A stretch of 64,000 bases of DNA from Paenalcaligenes hominis_A (GTDB lineage: Bacteria; Pseudomonadota; Gammaproteobacteria; Burkholderiales; Burkholderiaceae_B), in assembly GCF_041359055.1 (NCBI RefSeq), contig NZ_JBGJKZ010000001.1, positions 558,001-622,000 of the forward strand, given 5' to 3'. Made by a program: the position numbers and the translations under genes. This document shows positions 34,236-42,777 of the stretch, in pieces (the first letter of the stretch is position 1; every line of letters begins with the position of its first letter). The notes under the pieces were generated by a model that saw only the letters and a program-made list of their open reading frames with translations, had not been told where the DNA came from and made no database searches.

Positions 34236-34922
34236 ATGGCGCTAAAACGTAGAATCACAAAGACATTATCTGCTGCCTGTGCAATGGTAGCTCTGTCAGG
34301 GCAGGCGTATGGCTTAGATATTTGGCACTCGAATACAGTTGGGTTAAGTCGCGGTATATGTGCGGCTTCCTTTACTTTGGACAGTGGAGGTGCGTGGGGT
34401 GATCATATCCAAAACTTACGTATTGCCTTAGCAGCAGTCGATACAAAAACAAATAGTCCTGTTGCACAAGTAGTTTTAGAGGTGGATGATTTTGGAAGGG
34501 ATAACGCTAGTCGCTATAAAACCGTGTATTGGGAAAATGAATTAGTGTGTGAAGAGAATGTGCGCTTGGTCATTACTGAGGCCGATGCCATCGTAGCCGG
34601 ACAGGCTCGGGATTTATTAGCGGATGGCTATTTAAACATAAGAGAGTTCGTGCCGTATCGTATTGACATTGATGCTAACTTTCTAAATGCTTCTGAACGT
34701 CCCTCTGCTTGCCAAGCCCCCAAGTTTACCGCTACTGCTGTCATTCAAGACAAAGACGGCTACAGCAATGTACGGGCTCAGCCTAATGCTAAAAGCGACG
34801 TTATTGAAAAGCTGTTTGATAACGAGCCGTTTTATACCTTTGAGCAAAAAGGCAACTGGTGGCAGGTGTGTACGCCAACGGGGCAGGTGGGTTATTTGTA
34901 CCATGACCGTATTAGGATGTAA
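34236..34922 (+). CDS. Secreted IrmA-like protein with C-terminal SH3 domain
   Basis: This 228-residue protein has a signal peptide (cleavage near QAYG-LDIW). The N-terminal domain (IWHSNTVGLSRGICAASFTL, DDFGRDNASRYKTVYWENEL, VRLVITEADAIV) resembles IrmA, a secreted protein found on E. coli islands that also carry YfjJ/YeeR-type genes. The C-terminal 60 residues (GYSNVRAQPNAKSDVIEKL, NWWQVCTPTGQVGYLYHDRI) are a bacterial SH3 domain that usually binds cell wall. The IrmA assignment comes from memory of the family pattern and is moderate. A fusion with SH3 would be unusual. Confidence 0.6.
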   Translation: MALKRRITKTLSAACAMVALSGQAYGLDIWHSNTVGLSRGICAASFTLDSGGAWGDHIQNLRIALAAVDTKTNSPVAQVVLEVDDFGRDNASRYKTVYWENELVCEENVRLVITEADAIVAGQARDLLADGYLNIREFVPYRIDIDANFLNASERPSACQAPKFTATAVIQDKDGYSNVRAQPNAKSDVIEKLFDNEPFYTFEQKGNWWQVCTPTGQVGYLYHDRIRM

Positions 34923-34979
34923 GTTTTTACTATTGCTGTAAGGCTATATTTAGCAAATCACTTTTACAGGTAAATCAAG

Positions 34980-36041
34980 ATGAGTCGTTACGAGCCGCCA
35001 ATACAAATTAGTCCAAAAATATTGAACTTGGTCGCTCAGATCAGTGAGTTGTTAGGGCGGTATGCAGAGCGTGAGCGTAGAGCTTATTCTCTGCGTTTAC
35101 GCCGAGCTAACCAAATTCGCACGATTCATGGCTCATTAGCGATAGAAGGTAATAGCTTAAGCGTAGATCAGATTACGGCTGTGTTAGAAGGAAAACCTGT
35201 TATTGCCCCACCCAGAGAGGTGCAAGAGGTTAAAAATGCCTTAGCCGTTTATGATAACTTTCATTTTTACCAGCCAGAGAAAGAATCAGACTTATTAGCA
35301 GCGCATGAAGTCTTAATGGTGGGCCTTATGAATGAGAGTGGGGTGTATAGGAGTGGTGGCGTCGGCGTAATGAGTGGTAAGGAAGTGATTCATATGGCAC
35401 CGCCTGCTAATCAAGTACCCCGCTTAATGAAAGACTTGTTTAATTGGCTGCAGCGCACTGAGCACCATCCTTTAGTCGCAAGTGCTATTTTTCATTATGA
35501 GTTTGAGTTCATCCACCCATTTGCTGATGGCAATGGGCGGATGGGCCGCTTATGGCAAAGTTTGATTTTAGCGAAGTGGAATCCCCTGTTTGCTAATTTG
35601 CCGATCGAATCCTTAGTCTATGCTAACCAGCCAGAGTATTACCAAGCAATTGCTCACAGTACAGCCCAGACCAACAGCGCGCCGTTTGTGGAGTTTATGT
35701 TGGACGTGATTAGTCAAACACTAAGACAGCAAGCAGTAAGTGAAGAGCAAGAGGAGACTCAAGATCTGGATCAACGGCTAGAGTCACAGCTAGAGTCTCG
35801 GCTAGAGTCAAGCATTGCGGCTAAGGTTTTGTTGTTCGTTAGAGATCAATCATTAAGTAAATCAGAGCTAGCCGCTTTGTTGGGACATAAATCGATCTCA
35901 GGTGAGTTGAATAAGCAGGTAAAAGCCTTATTAGAAAAACAGTGGATTCAAATGACGATTCCTGACAAGCCTACCAGCCGACAACAGAAGTATGAATTGA
36001 CTCTACAAGGACAAGAGTTCCTACAACAGTTGAGTAAGTAA
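34980..36041 (+). CDS. Class II Fic-family protein
   Basis: This 353-residue protein has the N-terminal auto-inhibitory motif SLAIEGN (Ser52, Glu56, Gly57), which blocks the active site in class II Fic enzymes. It also has a full catalytic motif HPFADGNGRMGR with His179. The C-terminal 90 residues look like a winged helix (AALLGHKSISGELNKQVKAL). Between them, three 12-bp tandem repeats (35775-35810) encode RLES-QLES-RLES. It should AMPylate an unknown protein when inhibition is relieved. A defence or stress role is plausible from its place in the island. Confidence 0.88.
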   Translation: MSRYEPPIQISPKILNLVAQISELLGRYAERERRAYSLRLRRANQIRTIHGSLAIEGNSLSVDQITAVLEGKPVIAPPREVQEVKNALAVYDNFHFYQPEKESDLLAAHEVLMVGLMNESGVYRSGGVGVMSGKEVIHMAPPANQVPRLMKDLFNWLQRTEHHPLVASAIFHYEFEFIHPFADGNGRMGRLWQSLILAKWNPLFANLPIESLVYANQPEYYQAIAHSTAQTNSAPFVEFMLDVISQTLRQQAVSEEQEETQDLDQRLESQLESRLESSIAAKVLLFVRDQSLSKSELAALLGHKSISGELNKQVKALLEKQWIQMTIPDKPTSRQQKYELTLQGQEFLQQLSK

Positions 36042-36188
36042 TTTTTTACTATCTATGCCTCTATGTATATGAACCTAAGTGTGTAGTTTAAAACGCCAAT
36101 CATCTTTGACTTTTCCTTTTACCTGATGGGGTATTTTTGATTGCCTCTTAACTGGGCTTAGGTTCATCACTTTAGGTTTTAGATGTTA

Positions 36189-36289
36189 TTAATAAGTAAA
36201 GTATTTATAACTAAACTATTAATAATTAAGTATATTAAGAAGTAAGGGTAATCATAGTAGTAGGGGGTGTTCTCAACACCCCCCTTACT
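36189..36289 (+). other. Candidate replication origin: iteron-like repeats and GC hairpin
   Basis: Three related A+T-rich 12-mers (TTAATAAGTAAA at 36189, TTAATAATTAAG at 36219, TTAAGAAGTAAG at 36235) precede a perfect hairpin (GGGGGTGTT-CTC-AACACCCCC, 36263-36283). The hairpin is nested in a second inverted repeat, AGTAAGGG (36241) and CCCTTACT (36282-36289). A further 10-bp inverted repeat, TGAACCTAAG/CTTAGGTTCA, lies at 36070 and 36157. The whole lies just before the third Gp2-like gene. Origin function is inference. Confidence 0.45.
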
Positions 36290-36347
36290 TTCTTACTGTT
36301 TCATCTAAGGCCTATACCTATCAATGAATCACCATAGAGGTATAGCG

Positions 36348-37001
36348 ATGACTCAAGCAACTTTTCATCTTCAAGTAACTCCTAACAAACGTAATCAACG
36401 TAGGCTTCACCATTTAATTGATCAGCTCTTTAATGACTACTCTAAGCTCCTAGTAGTGCGTTTAGACCTGTACCTTGGAAAGGATTATGCAGATGTTAAC
36501 ACCTACGAGTACATGAACGCAGCCTTTGATCGGTTACGTAATAACATGCGTTTTAATCGTCTGTTTGAACACTACATCACCTATACAGCCAGAATAGAGT
36601 ATGGGTCTGATAGACGTTGGCATTATCACGTTGTTTTTTTCTTTGATGGGCAAAAGGTTAAGCATGACTACACCTTAGCCAAGCTTTTAGGAAAGTATTG
36701 GGTTAACGTGATTACGGATGGTTTAGGAGGGTATCACAGTGCCAATATGAATAAAGATGACTATCCGGTTTTTGCTGTAGGTATGATTGTGCATGATGAC
36801 TTACAACGCATAGCTAATCTGAAAGAAGCCCTAAAGTACTTGGTAAAAGAGGAAGCAGGAGAGCCTGTTAGACTCGATGCAGCAGGCAAGGCCTACCGTT
36901 CATATAGACAGGGCGTATATAAGCCTAGAGACAGCCGTTTAGGCCGTCCTAGAGTGGCTTGGGCTACTTGCTATAATCCGTTACATCCTATCCATCAATA
37001 A
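36348..37001 (+). CDS. YagK/YfjJ-domain (inovirus Gp2-family) protein
   Basis: The ATG at 36348 follows AGAGG at the right distance, and an ATG at 36324 is also possible. The 217-residue protein has the shared core LLVVRLDLYLGKDYA, then ARIEYGSDRRWHYHVVFFFD with an HYH pair, and NLKEALKYLVKEE. It differs clearly from the two other members in the island, so the three are old paralogues or were acquired separately. The rest of 36042-36188 upstream holds no gene. Replication initiation at the adjacent repeat region is the natural hypothesis. Confidence 0.72.
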   Translation: MTQATFHLQVTPNKRNQRRLHHLIDQLFNDYSKLLVVRLDLYLGKDYADVNTYEYMNAAFDRLRNNMRFNRLFEHYITYTARIEYGSDRRWHYHVVFFFDGQKVKHDYTLAKLLGKYWVNVITDGLGGYHSANMNKDDYPVFAVGMIVHDDLQRIANLKEALKYLVKEEAGEPVRLDAAGKAYRSYRQGVYKPRDSRLGRPRVAWATCYNPLHPIHQ

Positions 37002-37026
37002 ACTCTGAACTGTTCCGGATACCCAC

Positions 37027-37706
37027 ATGTCACCATTGCAAACCATCCTTGATTCCTTCCGTCAGGCAGCTGTTACTGAACGGGAAAAGGGTACGTATTT
37101 TGAAGAGCTGATACTGGCTTATTTACGTAACGAGGCAACCTATAAGGATTTGTATAGTGATGTGTGGACGTACTCGGATTGGGCAGCACAACAGCAGCTG
37201 GATAAACGTGATACAGGGATTGACCTTGTGGCAAAGACATGTGGCACGAATGAATACCATGCCATTCAGTGTAAGTTTTATGCAGAGGACTACAAGGTTC
37301 AGCGTCGTGATATTGATAGTTTCTTTACGGCATCAGAGCAACGTCCTTTTACGCATCGCATTATCATCAGCACTACTAATAATTGGAGTGAGCATGCTGA
37401 GGATGCCTTACGAGATCAATAGCCACCAGTCAGTAAGATCGACCTCTACGACTTAGAGAACAGTCAAATTGACTGGACATGACAGCAACGCCTCGTATCT
37501 ATAGTGCAGATGCTAAGATCACTGACGCAGAAAGCAACGCAGCGGTGTACTCCATGGATAGCAAAGAACACTACGGTAAAGAGTTGTTTGTAATTAACTT
37601 CTCTGAGGCTGTACAACGTAGTCTATTGGTGGACTACAAGGTCATTGTGTTAGCGGTCGAAGAGTGTACGGTCAGTCATTTAGGTCAATACCGTGATTCT
37701 CGGTAA
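37027..37706 (+). pseudogene. Remnant of a type ISP-like restriction helicase
   Basis: The first 131 codons encode the N-terminal Mrr-like nuclease region of single-polypeptide restriction enzymes (REKGTYFEELILAYLRNE, DTGIDLVAKT with catalytic Asp, AIQCKFYAED with Gln/Lys). A TAG interrupts at 37420. Beyond it the same frame continues as SKIDLYDLENSQIDWT to a TGA. Helicase motif III (TATPRIYS) then appears in another frame at 37479 and runs to 37706 (YGKELFVINFSEAVQRSLL, then DYKVIVLAVEE). Several hundred codons between the nuclease and motif III, and everything after, are gone. It is a dead gene. Confidence 0.75.
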
Positions 37707-37782
37707 GCCTCTTGAGATGTATGTTTTTGTGTGGCCTATAATGGGTTAATCTAAATGTAACAGCCCTCTAGGACTTGCTTGA

Positions 37783-40647
37783 ATGCCTATTACTTCATAT
37801 CACGCAAAGTATTTTGCCTATGAGTTAACACATCGTCGCCGTGGCGGTGGTATAGACCGTATTAGCCAATCCTTATTTGACGCTTCAGTAGATTTGAATC
37901 CCCATCAAATTGATGCTGCTTTGTTTGCGTTACAAAACCCATTGAATAAAGGCGTTATTCTTGCTGACGAAGTGGGACTGGGGAAAACTATCGAAGCAGG
38001 GTTGGTTATGGCTCAATACTGGGCTGAGCGACAGCGACGAATTATTGTAGTCTGTCCTGCCGTTCTAAGGAGGCAGTGGGCTAGCGAATTAGAAGAAAAA
38101 TTTAATCTCCCTTGCCAAGTGCTAGATGCCAGAACATGGAGTGCTCAGCGCAAAGCTGGTGTTGTTGAGCCCTTTGATCAAGCTGCTATTTCCATTATTT
38201 CTTATAACTTCGCCGCTAGAATGGCGGAAAAAATTAGGCTTATTCCTTGGGATTTAGTAGTAATTGATGAGGCGCACCGTTTACGCAATGCCCACCGTGA
38301 AAGTCACCGCACAGGACAAGCGATCAAAATCGCCTTTGGTAGTCAAAAGAAATTGTTGTTGACTGCCACACCCTTGCAAAACTCACTATTAGAGTTATAT
38401 GGGCTTTCTACCATTATTGATGAGAAGTTGTTTGGTGATGTTAATAGCTTCCGCAGGCAGTATATGAACGATGGTGGCGATTTAGTTGCTTTAAAAAATC
38501 GCGTGCAGGAATTTACTAAGCGCACTTTGCGTCGCCACGTAAATGAGTACATTCGTTATACTGAGCGCCGTGCAGTGACTATACCTTTTACTCCTTCTGA
38601 GGATGAGTTGCGGCTGTACCACCTTATTTCAGCTTATATACAGCGCATAGACACTTATGGCATTCCATACCAGCAGCGCCATCTTATTACTTTAGTAGCA
38701 CGCAAGCTTTTAGCATCATCTACCCCAGCTATTGTTCGTACTTTAGAAGGCATCATTGCTCGTTTAAGAAAATTAGAAAAAGCAGAGCAGGATGATGTTA
38801 GCTGGTTGGAAGAGCTTATTGTTAACGATGACTTAGAAGATGAGTGGCTAGTAGATGCTGCTGACGATGAGACTGAGTATAAAGCAGAAGAGGTGGTCAT
38901 TGATCTTGAGAAACTTAATTCTGAAATCATTGAATTAGAGCAATACATTGAGCTGGCTAAACGTATTAAGGTAGATGCTAAAGCAGAAGCTCTACTCGTG
39001 GCTCTAGATCAGGGCTTTGAAAGTATGGCAAGAGTAGGAGCTGAACGTAAAGCCGTAATTTTTACTGAAAGCCGGCGTACGCAAGATTATTTACTGCGGT
39101 TTTTAGAAAGCCACGGTTATTTAGGCAAAACTATTACCTTTAGCGGTAGTAATGCCACTGAAGGTGTCAATGCTGTTTACCAGCGCTGGCTGATTGAGCA
39201 TCAGGGTACTACTAAAGTAACAGGTAGCCCCGGGATAGATAAACGCAGCGCTATTATTGACTACTTTAGAACCGATGCTGAAATTCTCATTGCTACGGAA
39301 GCTGCGGCTGAAGGGGTAAATCTACAGTTTTGTAGTTTACTCATTAATTATGATTTGCCTTGGAATCCACAACGTGTAGAGCAGCGTATCGGACGTTGCC
39401 ACCGTTATGGACAAAAACACGACGTGGTAGTGATTAACTTTTTAAACAAAAAGAATGAGGCGGACCAACGTGTCTTAGAGTTACTTGGCGATAAATTTCA
39501 TTTGTTTAGTGGTCTTTTTGGCGCTTCCGATGAAGTATTAGGCCGCATTGAGTCTGGCGTAGACTTTGAAAAGCGTATAGCCACCATTTACCAAAGCTGT
39601 CGATCTGAAAAAGAAATACAAGAAGCTTTTGATGCATTACAAAAAGAGCTGGAGGCAAGTATTAGCCAGCGTATGGATCAAACCCGTGAAAAGCTGTTAG
39701 AGCACTTTGATGAGCAAATTCACGAGTTATTAAAAGTACAGCACGAAAAAGCTGAGCAGCAGCTTGATCGGATGCAGCGGATATTTTGGCAACTTACGCA
39801 ACATCAGTTACGAGATTACGCTACTTTTGATAACCATAATCTTAGCTTTACTTTGCACCGTTCACCGTTGAGCAAAGTACCTATAGGTGAGTATGCGCTT
39901 ATCCAGAAAGGTAAAGAAAAAGCAGATCACCAACACTTATATCGCCTTAGTCACCCTTTGGGTGAGTATGTGCTCGATAAGGCGCGCCACCTTATTACAC
40001 CTGTAGCACAAATTAATTTTGATTTGAGTGGGCACAGCACTAAAATTAGTGCTCTCGTTAAAGCAGCGCATACTCAAGGTTGGTTAGAGCTAAGTCAGTT
40101 ATCCTTGCAAAGCTTTGCCAATGAAGAGTATCTAATACTGACTGCATTAAGTGATGAAGGTGAAGTAATAGATAGGGAATTTATTGAGCTGCTTTTTCGA
40201 TTAAACGGTCATGTTGCCAGCGAGTTACCGACCATTGATGCTGCACTCGAAGACAAGTTATCTGACACAGTAAAACGTCAAATTCAAACCGCTCTTAATA
40301 AAGCATTAGATGAAAACAATGAGTACTTTCAACGCGAACGCGCTAAGCTAGATGTTTGGGCGGAAGATATGATGGTAGCCGCTGAGCAAGAGCTAGAGGA
40401 TGTGCGTATACAAATAAAACAAGCGCGAAAAGAGTCACGCTTAGCTGAAAGCTTAGAGGAGCAAAAGGCTGCAGAGGAAGTCCTAAAGAAACTTAATCGT
40501 TTGCAGCGCCGTAAACGAGAGCAAGTGTTTGATGTGCAAGATGAAATTGATGGTAAGCGCGATGCAATGATCAAAGCCCTTGATGCCAAAATGCACCAGC
40601 AAAGCAGCACTCAGCATTTATTTAGAATTCGTTGGCGGCTAATTTAA
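37783..40647 (+). CDS. SNF2/RapA-type DEAH helicase of defence module
   Basis: This 954-residue superfamily 2 ATPase has Walker A DEVGLGKT (62-69), DEAH at 162-165, motif III LLTATPLQN, an insert rich in Asp/Glu around 330-390, motif V (ATEAAAEGVNLQF) and motif VI (RVEQRIGRCHRYGQK). A long coiled coil fills the C-terminal 250 residues. RapA/HepA-like helicases of this size are regular members of phage defence islands (for example DrmD in DISARM), but no other DISARM gene is present. It starts the module and is followed after 13 bases by the AlbA/HATPase gene. It probably remodels or translocates on DNA. Confidence 0.85.
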   Translation: MPITSYHAKYFAYELTHRRRGGGIDRISQSLFDASVDLNPHQIDAALFALQNPLNKGVILADEVGLGKTIEAGLVMAQYWAERQRRIIVVCPAVLRRQWASELEEKFNLPCQVLDARTWSAQRKAGVVEPFDQAAISIISYNFAARMAEKIRLIPWDLVVIDEAHRLRNAHRESHRTGQAIKIAFGSQKKLLLTATPLQNSLLELYGLSTIIDEKLFGDVNSFRRQYMNDGGDLVALKNRVQEFTKRTLRRHVNEYIRYTERRAVTIPFTPSEDELRLYHLISAYIQRIDTYGIPYQQRHLITLVARKLLASSTPAIVRTLEGIIARLRKLEKAEQDDVSWLEELIVNDDLEDEWLVDAADDETEYKAEEVVIDLEKLNSEIIELEQYIELAKRIKVDAKAEALLVALDQGFESMARVGAERKAVIFTESRRTQDYLLRFLESHGYLGKTITFSGSNATEGVNAVYQRWLIEHQGTTKVTGSPGIDKRSAIIDYFRTDAEILIATEAAAEGVNLQFCSLLINYDLPWNPQRVEQRIGRCHRYGQKHDVVVINFLNKKNEADQRVLELLGDKFHLFSGLFGASDEVLGRIESGVDFEKRIATIYQSCRSEKEIQEAFDALQKELEASISQRMDQTREKLLEHFDEQIHELLKVQHEKAEQQLDRMQRIFWQLTQHQLRDYATFDNHNLSFTLHRSPLSKVPIGEYALIQKGKEKADHQHLYRLSHPLGEYVLDKARHLITPVAQINFDLSGHSTKISALVKAAHTQGWLELSQLSLQSFANEEYLILTALSDEGEVIDREFIELLFRLNGHVASELPTIDAALEDKLSDTVKRQIQTALNKALDENNEYFQRERAKLDVWAEDMMVAAEQELEDVRIQIKQARKESRLAESLEEQKAAEEVLKKLNRLQRRKREQVFDVQDEIDGKRDAMIKALDAKMHQQSSTQHLFRIRWRLI

Positions 40648-40660
40648 CAAAAGAGTTTTT

Positions 40661-42376
40661 ATGCGAACAGCAGAACAAATCCACGAGTTACTATCCTTAT
40701 TGGATACCACTATAGCTGATGAGCTTGAAGATCAAGATCTCGACTTTAAATTATGGGATAAGTCTAGTCGTGACAAGTCCGTAAAAACAGCGGTTCAGAT
40801 GGCAGTTTGCATGGCTAATGGTGGTGGAGGTACGGTTGTGTTCGGTGTTGCAGACAGGGTCGTAGGGCGCGCTAATGCTATTGTAGGCGTGCCTCTAGAA
40901 ATAGACTCCAACATACTTAAGAAAGCCGTTTACGACCAAACAGATCCCAGAATCATCCCCTTGTTTGAAGAGCTGCGCGTACCCGAAGGTACAGGTCGCC
41001 TACTTATTATGCAAATAAATCCAGGGATGCCGCCACACACAGATACGGCAGGACGAGGCACTATTCGGGTTGCTAAAGATTGTGTTCCTCTTACCGGAGG
41101 TATGCGCCGAAAAATAGCAGTAGAAACAGGGGAGACAGACTACAGTGCTGAGCCTGTAGCGCCTGTGCATACAAGTTTACTCTCACCTAGCGCCTTAGAG
41201 ACTCTGCGCACTCAAGCAAGAAAAGAAAAAGCAGCAGAAGATCTTTTGCATGCTGACGATATTACTTTGTTGGATAGTCTTCATCTTATTAAAAATAACC
41301 AGTTTACACGTGCTGCTTTGTTATTGGCAGGTAACGAGCAAGCCATTAGAGACTATCTGCCGGGGTACAATTGGACTTTTTTGCAGATGCGAGGTGATAC
41401 GGAGTATGGAGTGCGGGAGGATCGTATTAGCGCACTACCTATAGCCATTCAGCGCATAGAAGAGTTAATTACGCCTTTTAATCAAATTACGACGTACAAG
41501 CAGGGCATGTTTCACTTTGAGTATCACACATGGCCGCATATAGCTGTGCGCGAGGCCTTGATGAATGCTTTTTGTCATGCAGACTATCGCATTAGTGGTC
41601 CGATTATAGTGAAACTCTATGCTGATAGGCTTGAGTTTAGTAATAACGGTGGATTTATTGCCGGCATTACCCCTAGCAACATTCTGCACCACCAACCTGC
41701 GGCTAGAAATCCATTGTTAGTTGAGGCCCTAACACGTTTAAGGCTTGTTAACCGAAGCAATCTAGGCATCAGCCGCATGTTTTCATCTCTGCTAGTGGAG
41801 GGTAAAGAGGCTCCTATTATTAGCGAAGTGGGTGATTCTGTTCAGGTCGTTTTCCTTAAACGAGAGCTTAACCCTACTTTTAGGATGTTTGTCGCAGAAG
41901 AAAATGAAAAAGGTAAAATGCTGGCTGTCGATGAGCTAATCCTTTTGCAGCATTTGTTACAGCACAATGAGGTTGATACATCAACTGCAGCAGTCTTATG
42001 TCAAAGAAGCGAAGGCGAAATCAAGCTAAAGCTAGCTACAATGGCGAAAGATGGATATTTAGAGCAAGGTGGGCATGGAAGAGGAACCTATTGGAGTATT
42101 CATCCAAATTTGCATCGTAAATTAGTGGACGATGGTAATAGTGAGACTCGACGCCGCATAACTTGGGAAGCTGCTAAAACACGTGTGCTAAGTATGCTTA
42201 TGGAAAGAGCCAAGCGCGGTGAGGCCGGCATAAGCAATCGGGAAATACGGCAGGTAACGAAGTTTTCGCGTAACCATGTACTTCGTCTTATTAAAGAGCT
42301 GCAAGCAGAAAACCCTGATCAGATAGTAAAGCAAGGCAGCGCAGCCAAAACCACTTATGTTTGGCATGAAAAATAG
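40661..42376 (+). CDS. AlbA/Schlafen-like DNA-binding and GHKL ATPase regulator
   Basis: This 571-residue protein has an N-terminal AlbA_2 (Schlafen AlbA) fold (LDFKLWD..., CMANGGGGTVVFGVADRV near residue 46), a central HATPase_c_4 region with the N-box-like REALMNAFCHADYR and ISRMFSSLLVEG, and winged helices at the C-terminus (AGISNREIRQVTKFSRNHVL). The architecture matches COG2865 proteins. They are called transcriptional regulators or helicase-related but are frequent in defence islands. It is co-transcribed with the SNF2 helicase. Repeats of TGGTGCAT just downstream could be its binding sites. Confidence 0.78.
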   Translation: MRTAEQIHELLSLLDTTIADELEDQDLDFKLWDKSSRDKSVKTAVQMAVCMANGGGGTVVFGVADRVVGRANAIVGVPLEIDSNILKKAVYDQTDPRIIPLFEELRVPEGTGRLLIMQINPGMPPHTDTAGRGTIRVAKDCVPLTGGMRRKIAVETGETDYSAEPVAPVHTSLLSPSALETLRTQARKEKAAEDLLHADDITLLDSLHLIKNNQFTRAALLLAGNEQAIRDYLPGYNWTFLQMRGDTEYGVREDRISALPIAIQRIEELITPFNQITTYKQGMFHFEYHTWPHIAVREALMNAFCHADYRISGPIIVKLYADRLEFSNNGGFIAGITPSNILHHQPAARNPLLVEALTRLRLVNRSNLGISRMFSSLLVEGKEAPIISEVGDSVQVVFLKRELNPTFRMFVAEENEKGKMLAVDELILLQHLLQHNEVDTSTAAVLCQRSEGEIKLKLATMAKDGYLEQGGHGRGTYWSIHPNLHRKLVDDGNSETRRRITWEAAKTRVLSMLMERAKRGEAGISNREIRQVTKFSRNHVLRLIKELQAENPDQIVKQGSAAKTTYVWHEK

Positions 42377-42399
42377 CTCTTTATTGCACTTTTTATAAA

Positions 42400-42482
42400 A
42401 TGGTGCATGGGCATGGTGCATAGATTTATTTTTATGCACCATTGAGTGCACAAGGTGTGTGAATAAGCATGAAATGGTGCAT
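42400..42482. repeat. Four copies of ATGGTGCAT
   Basis: The 9-mer occurs direct at 42400-42408, 42413-42421 and 42474-42482, and inverted (ATGCACCAT) at 42434-42442. It lies in the 401-base gap between the AlbA/HATPase gene and the DUF262 gene. The rest of the gap to 42777 is A+T-rich, shows no open frame that I trust, and probably holds the promoter of the DUF262 gene. Confidence 0.65.
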
Positions 42483-42777
42483 GTAAAGCGTTAGCATCAA
42501 TGAGCACGGCATAGGATGCTGCCTCAGCATGGCTTGCATAGGTTTAGAGATAACTGTTTAGGCTGTTTTTAGACTACACCCATAACTCGTTTGGAATATT
42601 GTTTTATCTTTTGGTATTACTTAGAGGAAATTAGGCATGCCACAAAGGTATATATTTCAAATTTTCAAATAGTCTATATAAAACGCTATTCTTCACTGAC
42701 TTGGAAATCATTTTTAAAAATATCAGTGTGTTAGTATTCGTAACATCAATTCCGAATATTTTTAAAATATATTTCCT

